Source: Nymphaea colorata | Lineage: Eukaryota; Streptophyta; Magnoliopsida; Nymphaeales; Nymphaeaceae | Direction of reading: 5' to 3' | Assembly: GCF_008831285.2 (NCBI RefSeq) | Contig: NC_045140.1 | Span: 5,001,528 to 5,065,527 of the forward strand | Length of the DNA: 64,000 nucleotides | Shown here: positions 36,060 to 63,277 of the stretch, in pieces | How the letters are laid out: the number at the start of each line of letters is the position of its first letter | Position numbering within the stretch: position 1 is the first letter of the stretch | Notes under the pieces: model-generated | What the model saw: only the letters and a program-made list of their open reading frames with translations | Database searches by the model: none | Told to the model about the DNA's origin: nothing | Translations under genes and position numbers: made by a program

Positions 36060-38995
36060 GGGATTTGTATTCAGCAGCAACAGTGCGTTGTTTTCTAGAA
36101 GTTTAAGACACAACACTATTACCTAAAAATGTGACAAATCCCCCAGTTGATTTTTGATCCTCAGAACTTCCAGCCCAATCAGTGGCAGCGAAGATGCTAA
36201 GCTATAGTGACAGAGACAGAACCAGTTTAAGAGAATAATGACTGGTTCCATTAAGATAGTGTAGGATTCACTTTACTATAGTCCAATGACCAGCCAAAGG
36301 TGTATGCATGAACTGGCATGCTTTGTTGACAGCAAACACAACATCGGGCCATGTAAGAGTAGCATATTGCAGGGCTCCAACTATGCCAAGATAGAGAGAT
36401 GGATCATGAAACAATTGATCATCCTTGTTTTCAGTATTAGTTGAGCTCATTGGAGAAATAGATGCTTTGTATGAACTCATGTTTGGTTGAGAGAGAATAT
36501 TTTTGATATATTGTTGTTGACATATATATAAAGCATTTGCTGTTCTAGTGACCTCAACTCTAAGATAGTAGGATAATTGTCCTAAATCTTTGACAGACAA
36601 TGCTTGCCCAAGCTACTGAATTATTTTGGAAATACGAGTGGAAGAAGACCAAGTAACGATAAGATCGTCAACATAGACTAACAAAAATAATCTTACTTCT
36701 CCTTTGGTGTAGATGAATAGCGAAGGATCGGATTGAGAAATCTGGAATCTAAGATTTTGTAAAGTCGAGAATACCATGCTCTTGGTGCCTGTTTGAGGCC
36801 ATAGAGTGATTTGTCAAGTTTGCAAACATAGGTGGGATGTTGAGGATCAACAAAGCCATTAGGCTGGGCCATGTATACGTCCTCATCAAGATAGCCATCT
36901 AAAAATGCATTGTCAAAGTCTAGTTGACGTAGATCCCATCCGAATTGCATGGCCATGGTAAGAAGGACCCTGATTGTCGTGGGTTTAACAATGGGACAAA
37001 AAGTCTCCTGATAATCAATGCCAGCTTCTTGTAAAAATCCTCGAGCAACCAGTCGTGCTTTATAACGAGTGATGGACCCATCGACATTACGCTTGAATTT
37101 ATACACCTATTTAGAACTGATGACATTGTATTCTGGTAGAGGTGGAACTAAGTGCCCATGTTTGATTTCGTTGAAGTGCAGTGAATTCCTTGAGCATTGC
37201 TTGTTGTCATAGTTTGTTGGTGGAAGCTTCTTTCCAAGTCATTGGTTCCTTTGATTTAACTGCTCCAATGAGTGCCTTGGGAGTTAATGGCCGAGTCATT
37301 GACCTAGTTGTCATTGGGTGAGTATGATAAGGTGGTGTTGAGATAGGTAGGTCAATCTCTCTATTATAACTTGTCTCCTATGACAGAGACGGTTCATGAG
37401 TGACAATATTGGAATCTGCAATATCTTGATCAACCAGAGATATCACTCCCTCATTGGAAGACAATAAATTTGGTTGAGGTGCTGGAGTAATGTCGTGGAG
37501 ATCATCTTAATCCTGCATAATTGGAGACGTAATGTTTGACATTAGGAAGAACAATACCTTGAGGAGGCAGATAGTTAATATGATCATTGTCAATACATTT
37601 TGCCGCTTGATACCAGAGTTGAAGTTCCTTTTCTATATCATCTTTGGATAGCGAGATCTCATGAGAAGAAGGATCTTCAAAGAGCGCCTCATCAAATGTT
37701 ACATGACGAGTCACAATAATTCTTTGTCGACTTTCATCAAAACAGAGATATCTTTTTTGTCTGCTCACATATTTGAGAAAAGTGCATTTAACAGTCTTGG
37801 GTTGAAATTTCGAGCAATTGGTGGGAGTAAGAAGGGGATAGCATTTTGATCCAAAAACTCATATATGACCATAGTCTGGTAGCTGTTCAAACAATTTTTG
37901 AAAAGGAGATTGTTGATCAAACTTAATATTCAGAAGCTGATTAATAATATATATGGTTGTTCTACAAGCATCAACCCAAAAGGAATATTTTAAGCTTGGA
38001 TCTTGCGTCATAATGAGAGCAGTTTGTACGACATGTCTGTTCTTGCGCTTGACTATTTCATTCTGCTCAGGTGTATATGGACATGAAAAACTATGTAAGA
38101 TGCCATTCACTTCATAGAACTGTCGCAGCTCATGATTACAAAACTCTCCTCCATTATCGGATTGGATAGTGGATATGTAATACCCTAGTTGCTTCTCCAC
38201 AAGTAATCTGAAATTTTTGAAGCATTCAATAACCTCAGATTTGACCTTCAATGGAAAAATCCAGGAGTAACGAGAAAAGTTATCCACAATGAGCATGAAA
38301 TATCTGAATCCATCTCTAGCCTCCACAGGGGCTGGTACTCAAACGTCCATATGCAAGATTTGTAATGGATGAGTAGCACAGAATTCAGAAGTAGGAAAAG
38401 GCTGTTTGTGAGATTTTCCAATGAGGCACGACCCACACAATCTAGATCCTTTTGAACATTTTATTGAAATAAAACTATGCAAATTGAGAAAATTAATAAT
38501 ATTCTTATTTGCATGGCCTAATCGCCTATGCTACAAAGAAAAATTTGCAAAATTAGAACGTTATGGAAACCAACTACTGAATGTTGTTGCTCCTCTACTT
38601 GTGCCTTCTCTTGATGCAGAGATTAAATATAGTCCATTAGGCTGCTTTGGTCCCCGAAGTAGTATGTTCCCCGTTTGTAGATCCTTTATAATAAATTTAT
38701 GAGGTAAGAACTCAAAAATGCAACTACGATCAAATGTAAATTTTCCCATATATAATAAATTATGAGTGATTTTAGAAATATGTAATGAGTTCTTGAGCAG
38801 AAAAGAATGTCCTTCCATGTTAATAGATAAATCTCCTTTATGGCAAATAGACAGATGAGAGCCATTATCGATCATAATGCCGCTTGATTCAACATGTGTT
38901 GTTTTGTTTTTTATCATGTCTTCATTGGCTATAATGTGATTTGTAGCACCAGTGTCTGGGTACCAATATTTTTGTGCAGTTCCTTGAATGTTCAT
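36060..38995 (-). pseudogene. Copia pol region (protease, integrase, RT, RNase H), broken
   Basis: In element orientation: protease YPDTGATNH near 38950; pre-integrase RGPKQPNGLYLI near 38640; integrase zinc-binding LCGSCLIGKSHKQPF near 38420; integrase core with QSDNGGEF near 38150; RT with [18 protein letters not shown] and [19 protein letters not shown] at 36880-37060 and the catalytic YVDD at 36664-36675; then RNase H with DWAGSSEDQKSTGGF near 36160. A TGA replaces the Trp codon of the conserved DVW motif in integrase (near 38341). Further stops and shifts separate the frames. This is a decayed polyprotein, described only. Confidence 0.88.
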
Positions 38996-38999
38996 AGCA

Positions 39000-39839
39000 G
39001 AGAATGCTTGAGGAAGATCATAGCATGATCTAGCAGAATGTCCTTTTCTGCCACAATACTAACATATAATGGATTTTATCTGATAGCTTTATCTAGAATC
39101 ATAGTTGTATTGGGATTGATTGTCGGTGTTACTAGACCTTGATTATGAACTTGGTGTCCTCACTCCTGTCCTTGGAATCATCCTACACTACGACTACCAC
39201 CATAACGGTTATAGAATCCATGTCCACTTTCTCGGTTGTGGAAGGCATTGAATGTAGTCTGGTTCACTAGCTGTGTCATATTTTGAGATATCTCTTTTTC
39301 AGGAGACTTGAATAAATCAAGTCTTTTTTCTTGATTAAAAAGAAGATCAACCAGCTTAGCGAAAGTGATCGTTGATTGGTTAGTTCCAACGGTAAGAAGA
39401 GTCATGAAGCTTTCATATTCTGTTGGAAGGCTGTTCATAGTGATTTGTACAAGATCACTGTCAATAGTTTGTTGACCTGCAGCAGACAACGTGTGTGCCA
39501 GAAATCTGATTTTCTGCAGATAAGTCCTCATAGTCATTGACCCCATTCTTACAAAGTGCAGTTCCTTTCTGAGAAGCATGACTCGTAGTGGAGACTGAGA
39601 GCCATATGCTTTTTCGAAAGTGATCTAAGCTTCTCTTGCAGACGACGCTCAAACAATTTGACCAAGAACAAAGTCATTTACTGTGGCTTTAATCCAACAA
39701 AGAGCAAGACGATCAAATTTCCGCCATGCTTATACTCTGGATTGGAACTAGCTTTTCCATTGGTGAAGATAGTTTGTGATGGAGCCAAGTTAGTTCTATT
39801 CACATACTCAAGAAGGTCCTGAAATTCCATGATTGATTT
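39000..39839 (-). pseudogene. Copia gag, downstream part, with broken zinc knuckle
   Basis: The frame carries the gag segment MRTYLQKIRFLAHTLSAAG and then NSLPTEYESF and KLVDLLFNQEKR, all typical of copia gag. The zinc knuckle near 39030-39070 reads C-stop-YCGRKGHSARSC: a TAG sits just after the first Cys. The upstream half of gag is at 42859-43060, beyond the nested insertion. Confidence 0.8.
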
Positions 39840-42800
39840 TGTTACACCCCAACCTTTTGACCCTCAACTAATTTTTTTTTTCTAAACATAAAACATTGAA
39901 GTGTGACCACACAACAATTCAAAAGAAAATGAGCCATGCAATTTCAAACAATGAGGCAACTTTCCATGATATAATAAATTTCGTTTATACAAAAATCACA
40001 TAAACTCATATGACAAAAAAATGCTTCAAACCACAACTTTGATGCCTAATAAAAACAAGACATCAAAGAAACCAAAACATGACATACCGACACTACAAAA
40101 AGCCCAAAACCTCCTAGTACGATGTGAGGGAAGATATCTGATAACCTGCTGCCCCGGGTCTGCTAAAACCTGAAAAAGGAAACAACTAAAGGTTTAGCCT
40201 TCGCAGTATGACAACAAGCTAGATAAATCTCCAACCCTCTAATGTAAGGGCTCAAATAAGAAATATAACAAATATGAAAACAAACTATTATCATGTCGTG
40301 ATTGAGCATAGATTCTCATGACTTGTCAAGAAGGTCCCTCACATAATTCACGACATGTGAAGGTCACTCAAAGGCCACACTTAACACATTTCACAATCAC
40401 ATTCACTTCATGCATTTTTACTTCATTCATATACACTCTGTTCACATTCACATGCACTTTGTTCATATTCATATTCTTTTATTTACACTAACTTTAGTGT
40501 ATTGATAGTTCCTGTAGGTGCAAACACAAACACGTGCATATCACGGACGGCCTACAGCCGGGAGACAACTCCCGTAGTATTCGAAACAATATGGATCCAT
40601 TCACGCTACAACGGAAGAGCACTCGTCCATGGATGTGTGAATTCCAAGGAGAGATACTCAGCCTTCCTTAGGACACCAGTTTGGGAAGGCGGGAGCCCAA
40701 CACTCCAAGCACATCACACAACAATACTCTCGGGCCTTGCACCGCCTGCGCTCTGAACAAGGGAGACCAGTGGCGAAGGTGGGACAACTCCCAAACACAT
40801 TGCCACAACCAACTAGCATCTCATCTCTTATTCTTTCTTACTTATCATTATAATTGCACATTGACAAAATGAATGGCTAGCTCATGAGGTTGGTTCAATT
40901 CACGAGTGCACTCATACCTCCACATTGCCTCCACTCAAGGGCTACACATATCATTAACATTTTTAGCTAGCCGTCATAATATTACAGGTACAACTACCCT
41001 TCAATTTCATTGGCAATGCATATGCAACAAATCACAACATTCACATTCATAAAAATTCACATTTTATCAAATACATCAATCACATATTTCAAAACTTGAC
41101 CAAATCCCTGAGAGTAATCTCAATCTATGATTGGCTCGTAGCTGTCCTAGGCAGTTATCATTCTAGGATACTTTCTAATATACCATTGGGGTCGAAGAGA
41201 TACTTGACTCGATACCTCGTCTCATCTGTCCTAAGTAGTTATCATATCTAGCATGCAAATGCAATTGCGTAGAACTTTTTTAAACAAAACTACTGACATA
41301 AGCATTCAATTCTCATGCATACACTCATTCAATCACATTACAATCATCTAATCACGTCACAAGCCTAAGATCCAACGATCCTGGAAACACACATTCACCA
41401 TTTGACCCCAGGCAGGGATTCGCCTGCAATGTCGTCAAACTTGTCGCACGTCTACAAAACACTTCAAAATGCCTCGAGCTTCACGTTTTGTTGCTCAATG
41501 TCTACTGGACGTGCCAGGTGTACCTGTAAACATAAGCAAATGATAAGATTTCTACTTATTTCGCTTTACAATCTATACAAGTGTAAAATATAATTATTGA
41601 GGCACGTCATCGCCTCAAGAAGGTGTCGACGCATAAAGCCCTTTAATAGGCTTCTTCTCAACTCCTTTAGGTTGTCACCAAATGATTTATGCTCTGCGCT
41701 TTCGATTGAACCAATCACTAATATGTTTCTCCCTTGCTTCTATATTTGAGGCTTCTTCTTAATAATTACACCCAACTTACCTACTATCTCCCAACAAACA
41801 ATGCAATACACCCATCAACAATCGCATGTGCCACGTGTTCACTAAAATGATTCTAAATCTTCTTAATGCCATCAAATCTCTACCATGTTTCCAAATAGCT
41901 TCGAGAATCAACTTATCATGCTAAAAAGGTCATTATATACATGGATCATCGCCTCTCCAAAACAATCCTAAACTTTCCCCAAAAGCAAAGTCGCTAACAT
42001 ATATCCTAAATTATCAATTCTTAATTCTAGCATGCTCAAACAATAATTGTACGTGCTCCAACAAAAAACATACAACAATCTAAGCTCGATTTGGCCTTGC
42101 TCACCTCAATTATAAAGTCTTAGTTGTTGCAGTCCTCCCGGCAGCCACCTCACGTGTTCAAGTGATCCTCAAACGGCTAAAATCCTTCAATGCCGCCACT
42201 CCAATGCATTCTAGTCACTGTTATGAGGGGAAAATGCATCCCCAAACTTCAATCTAATCCAACAGCCACAAAAGAGTCAAAATCAATGAAAATGGTGTTC
42301 AAGAGAGGGGTTTGTCATTTGAATGAGGTAGTCGATTGAGAGGGATTAGTTCAGTTGGGGGAAAGGGAAAAACAGTGAGGGAGTGAGATTGACAATAGGG
42401 AGAGAGAGAAAGCGTGGGCAAAGAGGGTTCAGACAGAAAGGAGGGGCAGACAGAGAGAGCGAGAGAGTGTGGGAGTGGCGGAGGAAGTGGCACAGAGAGT
42501 TGTCGGGAGAGAGAGCTCAGATTAGAGGGGGAGGCGACAGAAAAGAGTTGGGAATAGAATGGGAGTCGACAGAAAACAACAAGGGAAAGAGGAGGAGAAG
42601 AAGGAAGAAAAGGAGAGAAGAGAGAAAGAGGCAGGGGAACAGGGGAACGACAGGGCTCACCTCAAGCACCATCGATCCTTCTTCTGTCTCCTTCTTTTCT
42701 ACGACGGGTCGCCTGTGGCTGAGAGGGCAACGAAGGGGGAACCGAGAGGAGGACAAGGGAGAAGAGGGCAACGTCGGGACCCTCATGCAAGTGGGTTCAG

Positions 42801-42853
42801 ATCCGGGTCTGGACCCACCCCAACCGACCGACCTGAAAACATAAAGTGTTACA
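39840..42853. mobile_element. Nested solo-LTR-like insertion inside copia gag (about 3.0 kb)
   Basis: Bounded by TGTTACACCCC on the left and GTGTTACA on the right, i.e. TG...CA ends with an 8-bp near-perfect terminal inverted repeat. It is flanked by GATTT (39835-39839) and GATTC (42854-42858), a 5-bp TSD with one mismatch. Removing it rejoins the gag frame at the spacing seen in the related fragment at 10540. It has no coding domains. The 'acaccccaacc' end, the 3-kb size and the early 'ggtttagccttcgcag' motif resemble long LTRs of Del/Tekay-type Ty3 elements. The family name is inference. Its right half has a GA-rich tract at 42370-42650. Confidence 0.65.
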
Positions 42854-42858
42854 GATTC

Positions 42859-43062
42859 CAACTGACTTCTCCAATGAAGATAGTTATCTTCATTGAGCTT
42901 AATAGATACTAAGGCGTTGATGGCATTCCACTGAGTAGCAAGGGCAGGCGAGAAAGATGCTACCATTAGTCCTCTAAAAGAAGTTAATAGGACATTGCGG
43001 TGAAGTCGGCTGCTGGTCGCTCGAAGATTGGTCATCGATAGAAATAGAAAATCCCAAATCAA
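42859..43062 (-). pseudogene. Copia gag, upstream part
   Basis: Contains WNAINALVSIKLNEDNYLHW and RSQLES, the copia gag N-terminal signature, then runs into the nested insertion at 42853. The preceding codons to 43062 are open, but I cannot fix the true start. Confidence 0.75.
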
Positions 43063-43581
43063 GATTAATGTTGAAGTAAATCACCTTTAGCACAGAGAAT
43101 CCCAAATTTGAGTTAGAAAAGTGAAGCGATGATGATTCTCTAGCTGGAGGGATTGAGAACTAGTGGTGATTCTCCAAGGCCAGTCACAAGACAACATCTG
43201 AGCACCGGTAACACTTCAAAAATCAAGTGCTTTCTCCTTGAAGCTCCAAAAATTTTGCAAATGGACTGGAATAACCTGCAGTTGTCCAGGAATTGTTTGA
43301 GCTCTTGCTCAACAACTACAGAGACCGAATTTAACAATGCCAGCAGAAAACGTCCAGTTGGAATCATCACTTTGAATAGGTGATAATTTCCTCTGTTCTT
43401 CCTGTGTTCTGGCAGCCGGACAGAGTCTATATACCAGCGACTCTTTAAAAATGAAGAGGTGGTGATGACGATCCTTTGTCAAGTCGAACTCTACTTTGGC
43501 TACAGCAATCTCCTTTGCGGTGAGTTTTTGAGGTAAACGATAGAAGACAGTGAAGACTTGTGAGTCAAGGCTCTAATACCA

Positions 43582-43869
43582 TAAAAGAATAACTCAGTAA
43601 AAAAACTTTTATTCTCTCTCAAGGAGGAATAGGACGAAAATGATTTACACGATAGTTTACAACTCTATATATATAGTTTACAAAGGAGAGACATTTAAGG
43701 GAGGATATCACTACGAGATATCAGGAAGGATTTCACTACGAGATATCAGAGGACTTCTGTTTCTTGTAAAACTGATCTGATGTCAACTGAATCAATCATC
43801 TGCTATATTGTAGCCATTATCTCTCATTGCCATTATCTCTTCTCCCTGACTTTAGGGATTTCCTTAACA
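43582..43869 (-). repeat. 5' LTR of the copia element
   Basis: A 288-bp direct repeat of 35532-35777. The 42-bp excess comes mainly from short tandem duplications ('ggatttcactacgagatatc' and 'tctcattgccattatc'). Confidence 0.9.
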
Positions 43870-43910
43870 ATGTGAATCGGGCTAGGTGCTACTCCCCTGT
43901 GCCTTATCAA

Positions 43911-44728
43911 TAGGGCTGGGCATCGGGCCAGGCCGGCCCAGCCCGAAAAATGTGACAAAAACAAAGTCTGTTAATGCTATCGGGCGAGCCAGGAACCCGG
44001 CCCACTTCTAACCGAGCAGGGCTAGGCCGAGCTGAGCAGTGGAAGTATGGGGCCCCCGGCCCAGCCCGATTATTGATGGGCTGGGCCGCTCCTGGGCTTC
44101 GCCTCCTACTGCTGTCGTGAAGGCGATGAAGGGTCTCGTTCAGCCCTTTCAAGCTTTCCCCCCTTTCAATGAAGAAAAAATCCATAAATCATACTGGAAA
44201 CGATAAACCAAATAAAAAAATTACAGTCACTCACCCCATCAGATGAAGCGGAGGTGAACACTCAGTTCCGTGAAGTGATCGCCCACATCTCTCGTTCTCG
44301 CCCGATAGTATCCACACGGTCAGCCAAATGAAGAAGGAAACAGAGGGGGTGGGAGATGGATCAGGCGCAGCAGAGGGATCGTGGTTTGCTCATCATAAAG
44401 ACAGAGGCCGACGACCTAACTAGATGAAACGGCGATCGACCAATACCCTCGCATTGCATAAACCGCCGACGAGAGAAGTCTGCTTCAAATCTACGACCAG
44501 ATGAAGTGTCTCATCTCACTCCCATGGCCTTCCTTCTCTACCGCTTTCAACCAACACCGCCCATGAAAAACCCTAAGTTTTAGTCGGGTCTATTGGGCTT
44601 TCGGGCCGTCGACGATAACAGATCCAAGCCCGAGCCTGACCTGTTAAAGTAACGGGCCGGGCCCGATAACATTTTTTCAAGGCCCGGGCCGGGTACCCGG
44701 CGGCGGCCCGGCCCAGTGCCCAGGCTTA
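43911..44728. mobile_element. GC-rich hAT-like element with perfect 8-bp TSD
   Basis: Ends are TAGGGCTGGGCATCGGGCC and its imperfect inverse TGCCCAGGCTTA, with long GGCCCGGGCC-type blocks inside both ends. The exact TSD CTTATCAA lies at 43903-43910 and 44729-44736. Unit 1 has the uninterrupted site near 13376-13386, so the insertion postdates the duplication. It lies only 33 bp beyond the copia element's TSD. No transposase is encoded. Confidence 0.85.
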
Positions 44729-45209
44729 CTTATCAAAAGTTGTGTTCAATTATAAATCTAATTAGTCTGATTCAATGAAAACATTGGTTGATAACTTGTA
44801 GAATTCTAAATTGATAATATAGATTCTCGTGTCCAATTCGATTAGCACTAGCCCGACCTTTGTTGTTGTATTTGGGATCCAATCCACCGATGATATTCCT
44901 CAGCTATATGATTATCAATGGGTTTGGATACCTGATTTGGCCAACATTGACATTGGATTAGCAAAGGCGTCTAATGTTTTGAATGGTTCTTGGCTTGAAA
45001 GCAAATGTCACCGCACTTGATCAACTAGGAAACGAAGTTGTAAATGCCAAACAAGAATAAGGTGAAGGAAAAGTTTGGAGTGGAAGTGCATATACACGTG
45101 CACATGGAGTATAAAAGCAGAATATGCATAAGTGTGCATACAGAAGCACGTAGAATTTGGATGGTAGAGATTTTACCTGTTTCTGCATGATTGAGAACAA
45201 GGTGACACA

Positions 45210-45450
45210 TAGTGGCGGAACTAGAAATTTTTGGCTAAGAAGCACTATTTTAAAAGTTATCACTCTTCAAGGGCATATTATATATATGAATATGCAACTA
45301 GTGAGCCAAGCTTGTGCGTGGCCAGATGGAGCTTGGCTTGAATCACATATTGTTTGGCGACTTGGGCCCTATGAGGCAAGTCGATCTCAACTTGGTTTAC
45401 CGAGTCTGGGCTAAATAGTACTTGGCTGGTTTACGATCATGTAGCTTGTT

Positions 45451-45511
<61 letters not shown>

Positions 45512-45849
45512 ATAAAAACAACAAAAGTGGTGTTAGAATTCATCAAAAATTACCAGCATGCTTCTAAAAGATAAACAAACACGGAAGATACCAACCAAGT
45601 CAAGCTCGTGTAACTAGTACTCTATTCATTTATAGCTCGGGTTTAACTCAAGCTCGAGCTTGACTAGTTTGTTAAACAAGTCAAGCTCAAGTCGAGCTTG
45701 CACAGGTGAGTTCGAGTCAAGCCGAAGTTGGCTCAACTCATTGCGAATCCCTAATTATATATATAAATAAACAAATAATTTTAAGGCATCTATATAAAAT
45801 TAAATAAATAAAAAATTTGGGGCTGATGTGGGCTGTAGCTCCGCTACTG
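45210..45849. mobile_element. TIR element with 'tagtggcggaac' ends, unit 2 copy
   Basis: Left end TAGTGGCGGAACTAGAAATT, right end GTAGCTCCGCTACTG. It is homologous to 13862-14456 but without the 142-bp tandem duplication, and carries a long (TA)n tract at about 45454-45507 instead. A CTCGAG-rich segment is nested near 45600-45752. Confidence 0.5.
45454..45507. repeat. (TA)n microsatellite
   Basis: About 54 bases of TA within the TIR element at 45210-45849. Unit 1 has a much shorter tract at the same place (about 14165-14180). Confidence 0.85.
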
Positions 45850-45959
45850 GTGACGCAGATATATGAAACCAGTGGCACACCCATAGATGAGCATAAGTGC
45901 CGGATGCGGCGGATGTGCAGGAATTAGACTTCAACTGGATTTTAAAACTTTTGATTTTA

Positions 45960-46460
45960 CCTTTCTCAATATAGGATATATACACTTGCAATTTCTTTAG
46001 TTACAATCGATGTAGGACGTCGGAAAAAAGCATATCGCAGTTGGGAAGGTGTTGGAGGTCAGTAGAGTTGGAAGAGGAGAACACCATTGGAGATGATCAA
46101 TGGCTGCCAACTTTACGTCTTTCAAAAGAATTTCAGGTTCAATCTACTACCTTTTCATCTGTTCTGTACGCTTTCCACGGTTCTTTTTGCAATGATCACA
46201 TTGTTCTGTGTCGGGGAAGGTATTGCGATCGCCATTTCCCCTTTTTCCAAGTGCAAACAAGAAAGGTTTGTATTGACGCGAGAGAAATGTTAGTCAAAAC
46301 ACAAAAAGACATCAGTAAAGCCGGACTGATGCGTGAACCAAAGAGAATGTCAGTGTCGATGATGCCAGTGAAGTGGAGCTTCAGCTTCAATGACACATCA
46401 AAACGTCAGTGTCTGTCTAGTGTTTAGACGTTCTCCAGTGTGATTTATACTTTTACTGAC
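45960..46460. other. Segment present in unit 2 but not unit 1, with a 128-codon open frame
   Basis: Unit 1 joins directly across this point (near 14565-14575). A frame at 46041-46427 (+) is open for 128 codons but shows no known domain. The 'actgacgc...catcagtg' motifs near 46450-46475 recall subterminal repeats of DNA transposons. Because part of that motif remains in unit 1, deletion there is as likely as insertion here. Confidence 0.4.
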
Positions 46461-46975
46461 GCTGTTCTGCATCAGTGTACAATCAATGGGAAAAAGGAGT
46501 AAATAACGCATATGTGATAGCCCACAAAAATACAGTAATGTATTTGAAAATAAAACCTAAAATGTGGAGGTGGATTAATGGTCTTTGCTGGCACTGCTGT
46601 GATAATTCTTATTGTCTTCTACATAATTTGCAGAATCACAATTTTTGGTGCAACAAAAAGTCTAATTAGATTTTCCAAAACATCATTCAGGTGTGTGACA
46701 TTAGAACGATCATGTGTGTGCTGCAAATGTTCACCTTGTCATCCACTTTGAATGTTTTCACAAGTTAGAATAACCTTTATTACCACTATATGAACTTTTG
46801 TTAACAAACAATGTACCAATTATTTGTGGAGTTTGAAAATCTATATGAACTAGATGTGAAGTGACCCTTTTGCATCACCAAGTTCTTTATTTTACATCAA
46901 GATTCCAAATATCATAAATGCTTTGAGCAGCCAACAGCAAATTAACGAGCAGAGGCAGCTGAGAGTTAATGGCTG

Positions 46976-62238
<15,263 letters not shown>

Positions 62239-62815
62239 CTCTCTGGACTAAGTATCCTTATTCTTCTCCTCTAAGGAAAAAATCTCCGTAAGAGTTGCCG
62301 CTGTTCGCTTCTTTCTCGCTGCCTTTCTTGCTTGAGGAGATATGGGAACCTTTATACCTTGTCTGTTCTCCCGCAAACTGTTCTTGGAAAAATTCAACGA
62401 AAATATTGCTCTTCCGTCTTTAAAGATTTTATGGATGAGGAGACACGAAAATTGAATGAATGGATTAAAATGTGCCACATCTGGTGAAAGTACTCAATGT
62501 TTTTGGCCTCTCAGGTTTAAAAGTTCAAAATTGTAAGGAACCTTTCACCAACAAAACATTCCCGAATAATACATTTCACCTATGTAATGCCTTACTTTGA
62601 AAGTTCAGTCACTTATCTAAATAAAGATTGTGAGGAAAATTAAAGGACTTAGGGTTGTTAAGTGGTTAGTTGTCTCCTTCGTTAATTTTTTTTGAGTTAA
62701 AACTGAAGTTGCTAAGTAGTGGATTGGGATTTGTCAAACCAAGGGCCTAAGCTCATTGTGAAAGTGGGTTGCATTGTTTCAATAGTATCAGAGCATGATT
62801 TACCGTTCAGACTTT

Positions 62816-63239
62816 GATATGAGAGTGGGTTGGGTTGTTTCAACGCATATTTCTCTTTTTTTAATACTTTAGTTATCTAGCATTAATTCATACATTTTTT
62901 TCTTTATTGTCCTTTCAACTAGCATTAATTAATTTTTCTCTTTGTTTTCTTCTCAACTACAAATTTGTGAAAGATTAATGGTTAAAATAGTTAACTACCT
63001 ATTTAACACAAGCATTAAGCACCTACCAGTTTCTCTTTACTGTTTTTTCTTATATTCAAAGATGTGAGATGTTGCTAGATGACTAAGTATTAAAACTTAT
63101 CACTACGAAACAACCGTACATGTGAATTAACAATGGTTTATCGCACTAATTATTTTAGCAACAGTACTTTTAACGACAGATTTTTAGTTTTAATCATCCG
63201 GCACATCTGGTGGATTTGAATTGTTCACTCTCTCTCTCT

Positions 63240-63277
<38 letters not shown>

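Larger units (their letters stand above)
35532..43869 (-). mobile_element. Ty1/copia retrotransposon, degenerate, with nested insertion
   Basis: The LTRs are 35532-35777 (3' end) and 43582-43869 (5' end), both reading TGTTAAGGAAATC at the start in element orientation and ending CTTTTA. The 5-bp TSD is ATGTG at 35527-35531 and 43870-43874. The primer-binding site TGGTATTAGAGCC follows the 5' LTR, as in initiator-tRNA-Met-primed copia elements, and a purine tract TTGAGGGAGCA precedes the 3' LTR. The domain order gag, protease, integrase, reverse transcriptase, RNase H is that of copia. Several nonsense codons and the 3-kb insertion at 39840-42853 make it non-functional. It disrupts unit 2 but no SCPL exon. 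Confidence 0.92.

Noticed and set aside
40502-41593. Small frames in the 3-kb nested segment
   Set aside because: No conserved motif. The segment has LTR features and no coding domains.
42383-43062. Overlapping frames of 117-181 codons on both strands
   Set aside because: The purine-rich tract in the nested LTR-like element lacks stops by composition. Only the end of the minus frame (42859-43062) is real copia gag.
43569-43581. tRNA-like sequence (TGGTATTAGAGCC on the minus strand)
   Set aside because: This is the primer-binding site of the copia element. There is no cloverleaf around it. I found no convincing tRNA or rRNA gene in the window.
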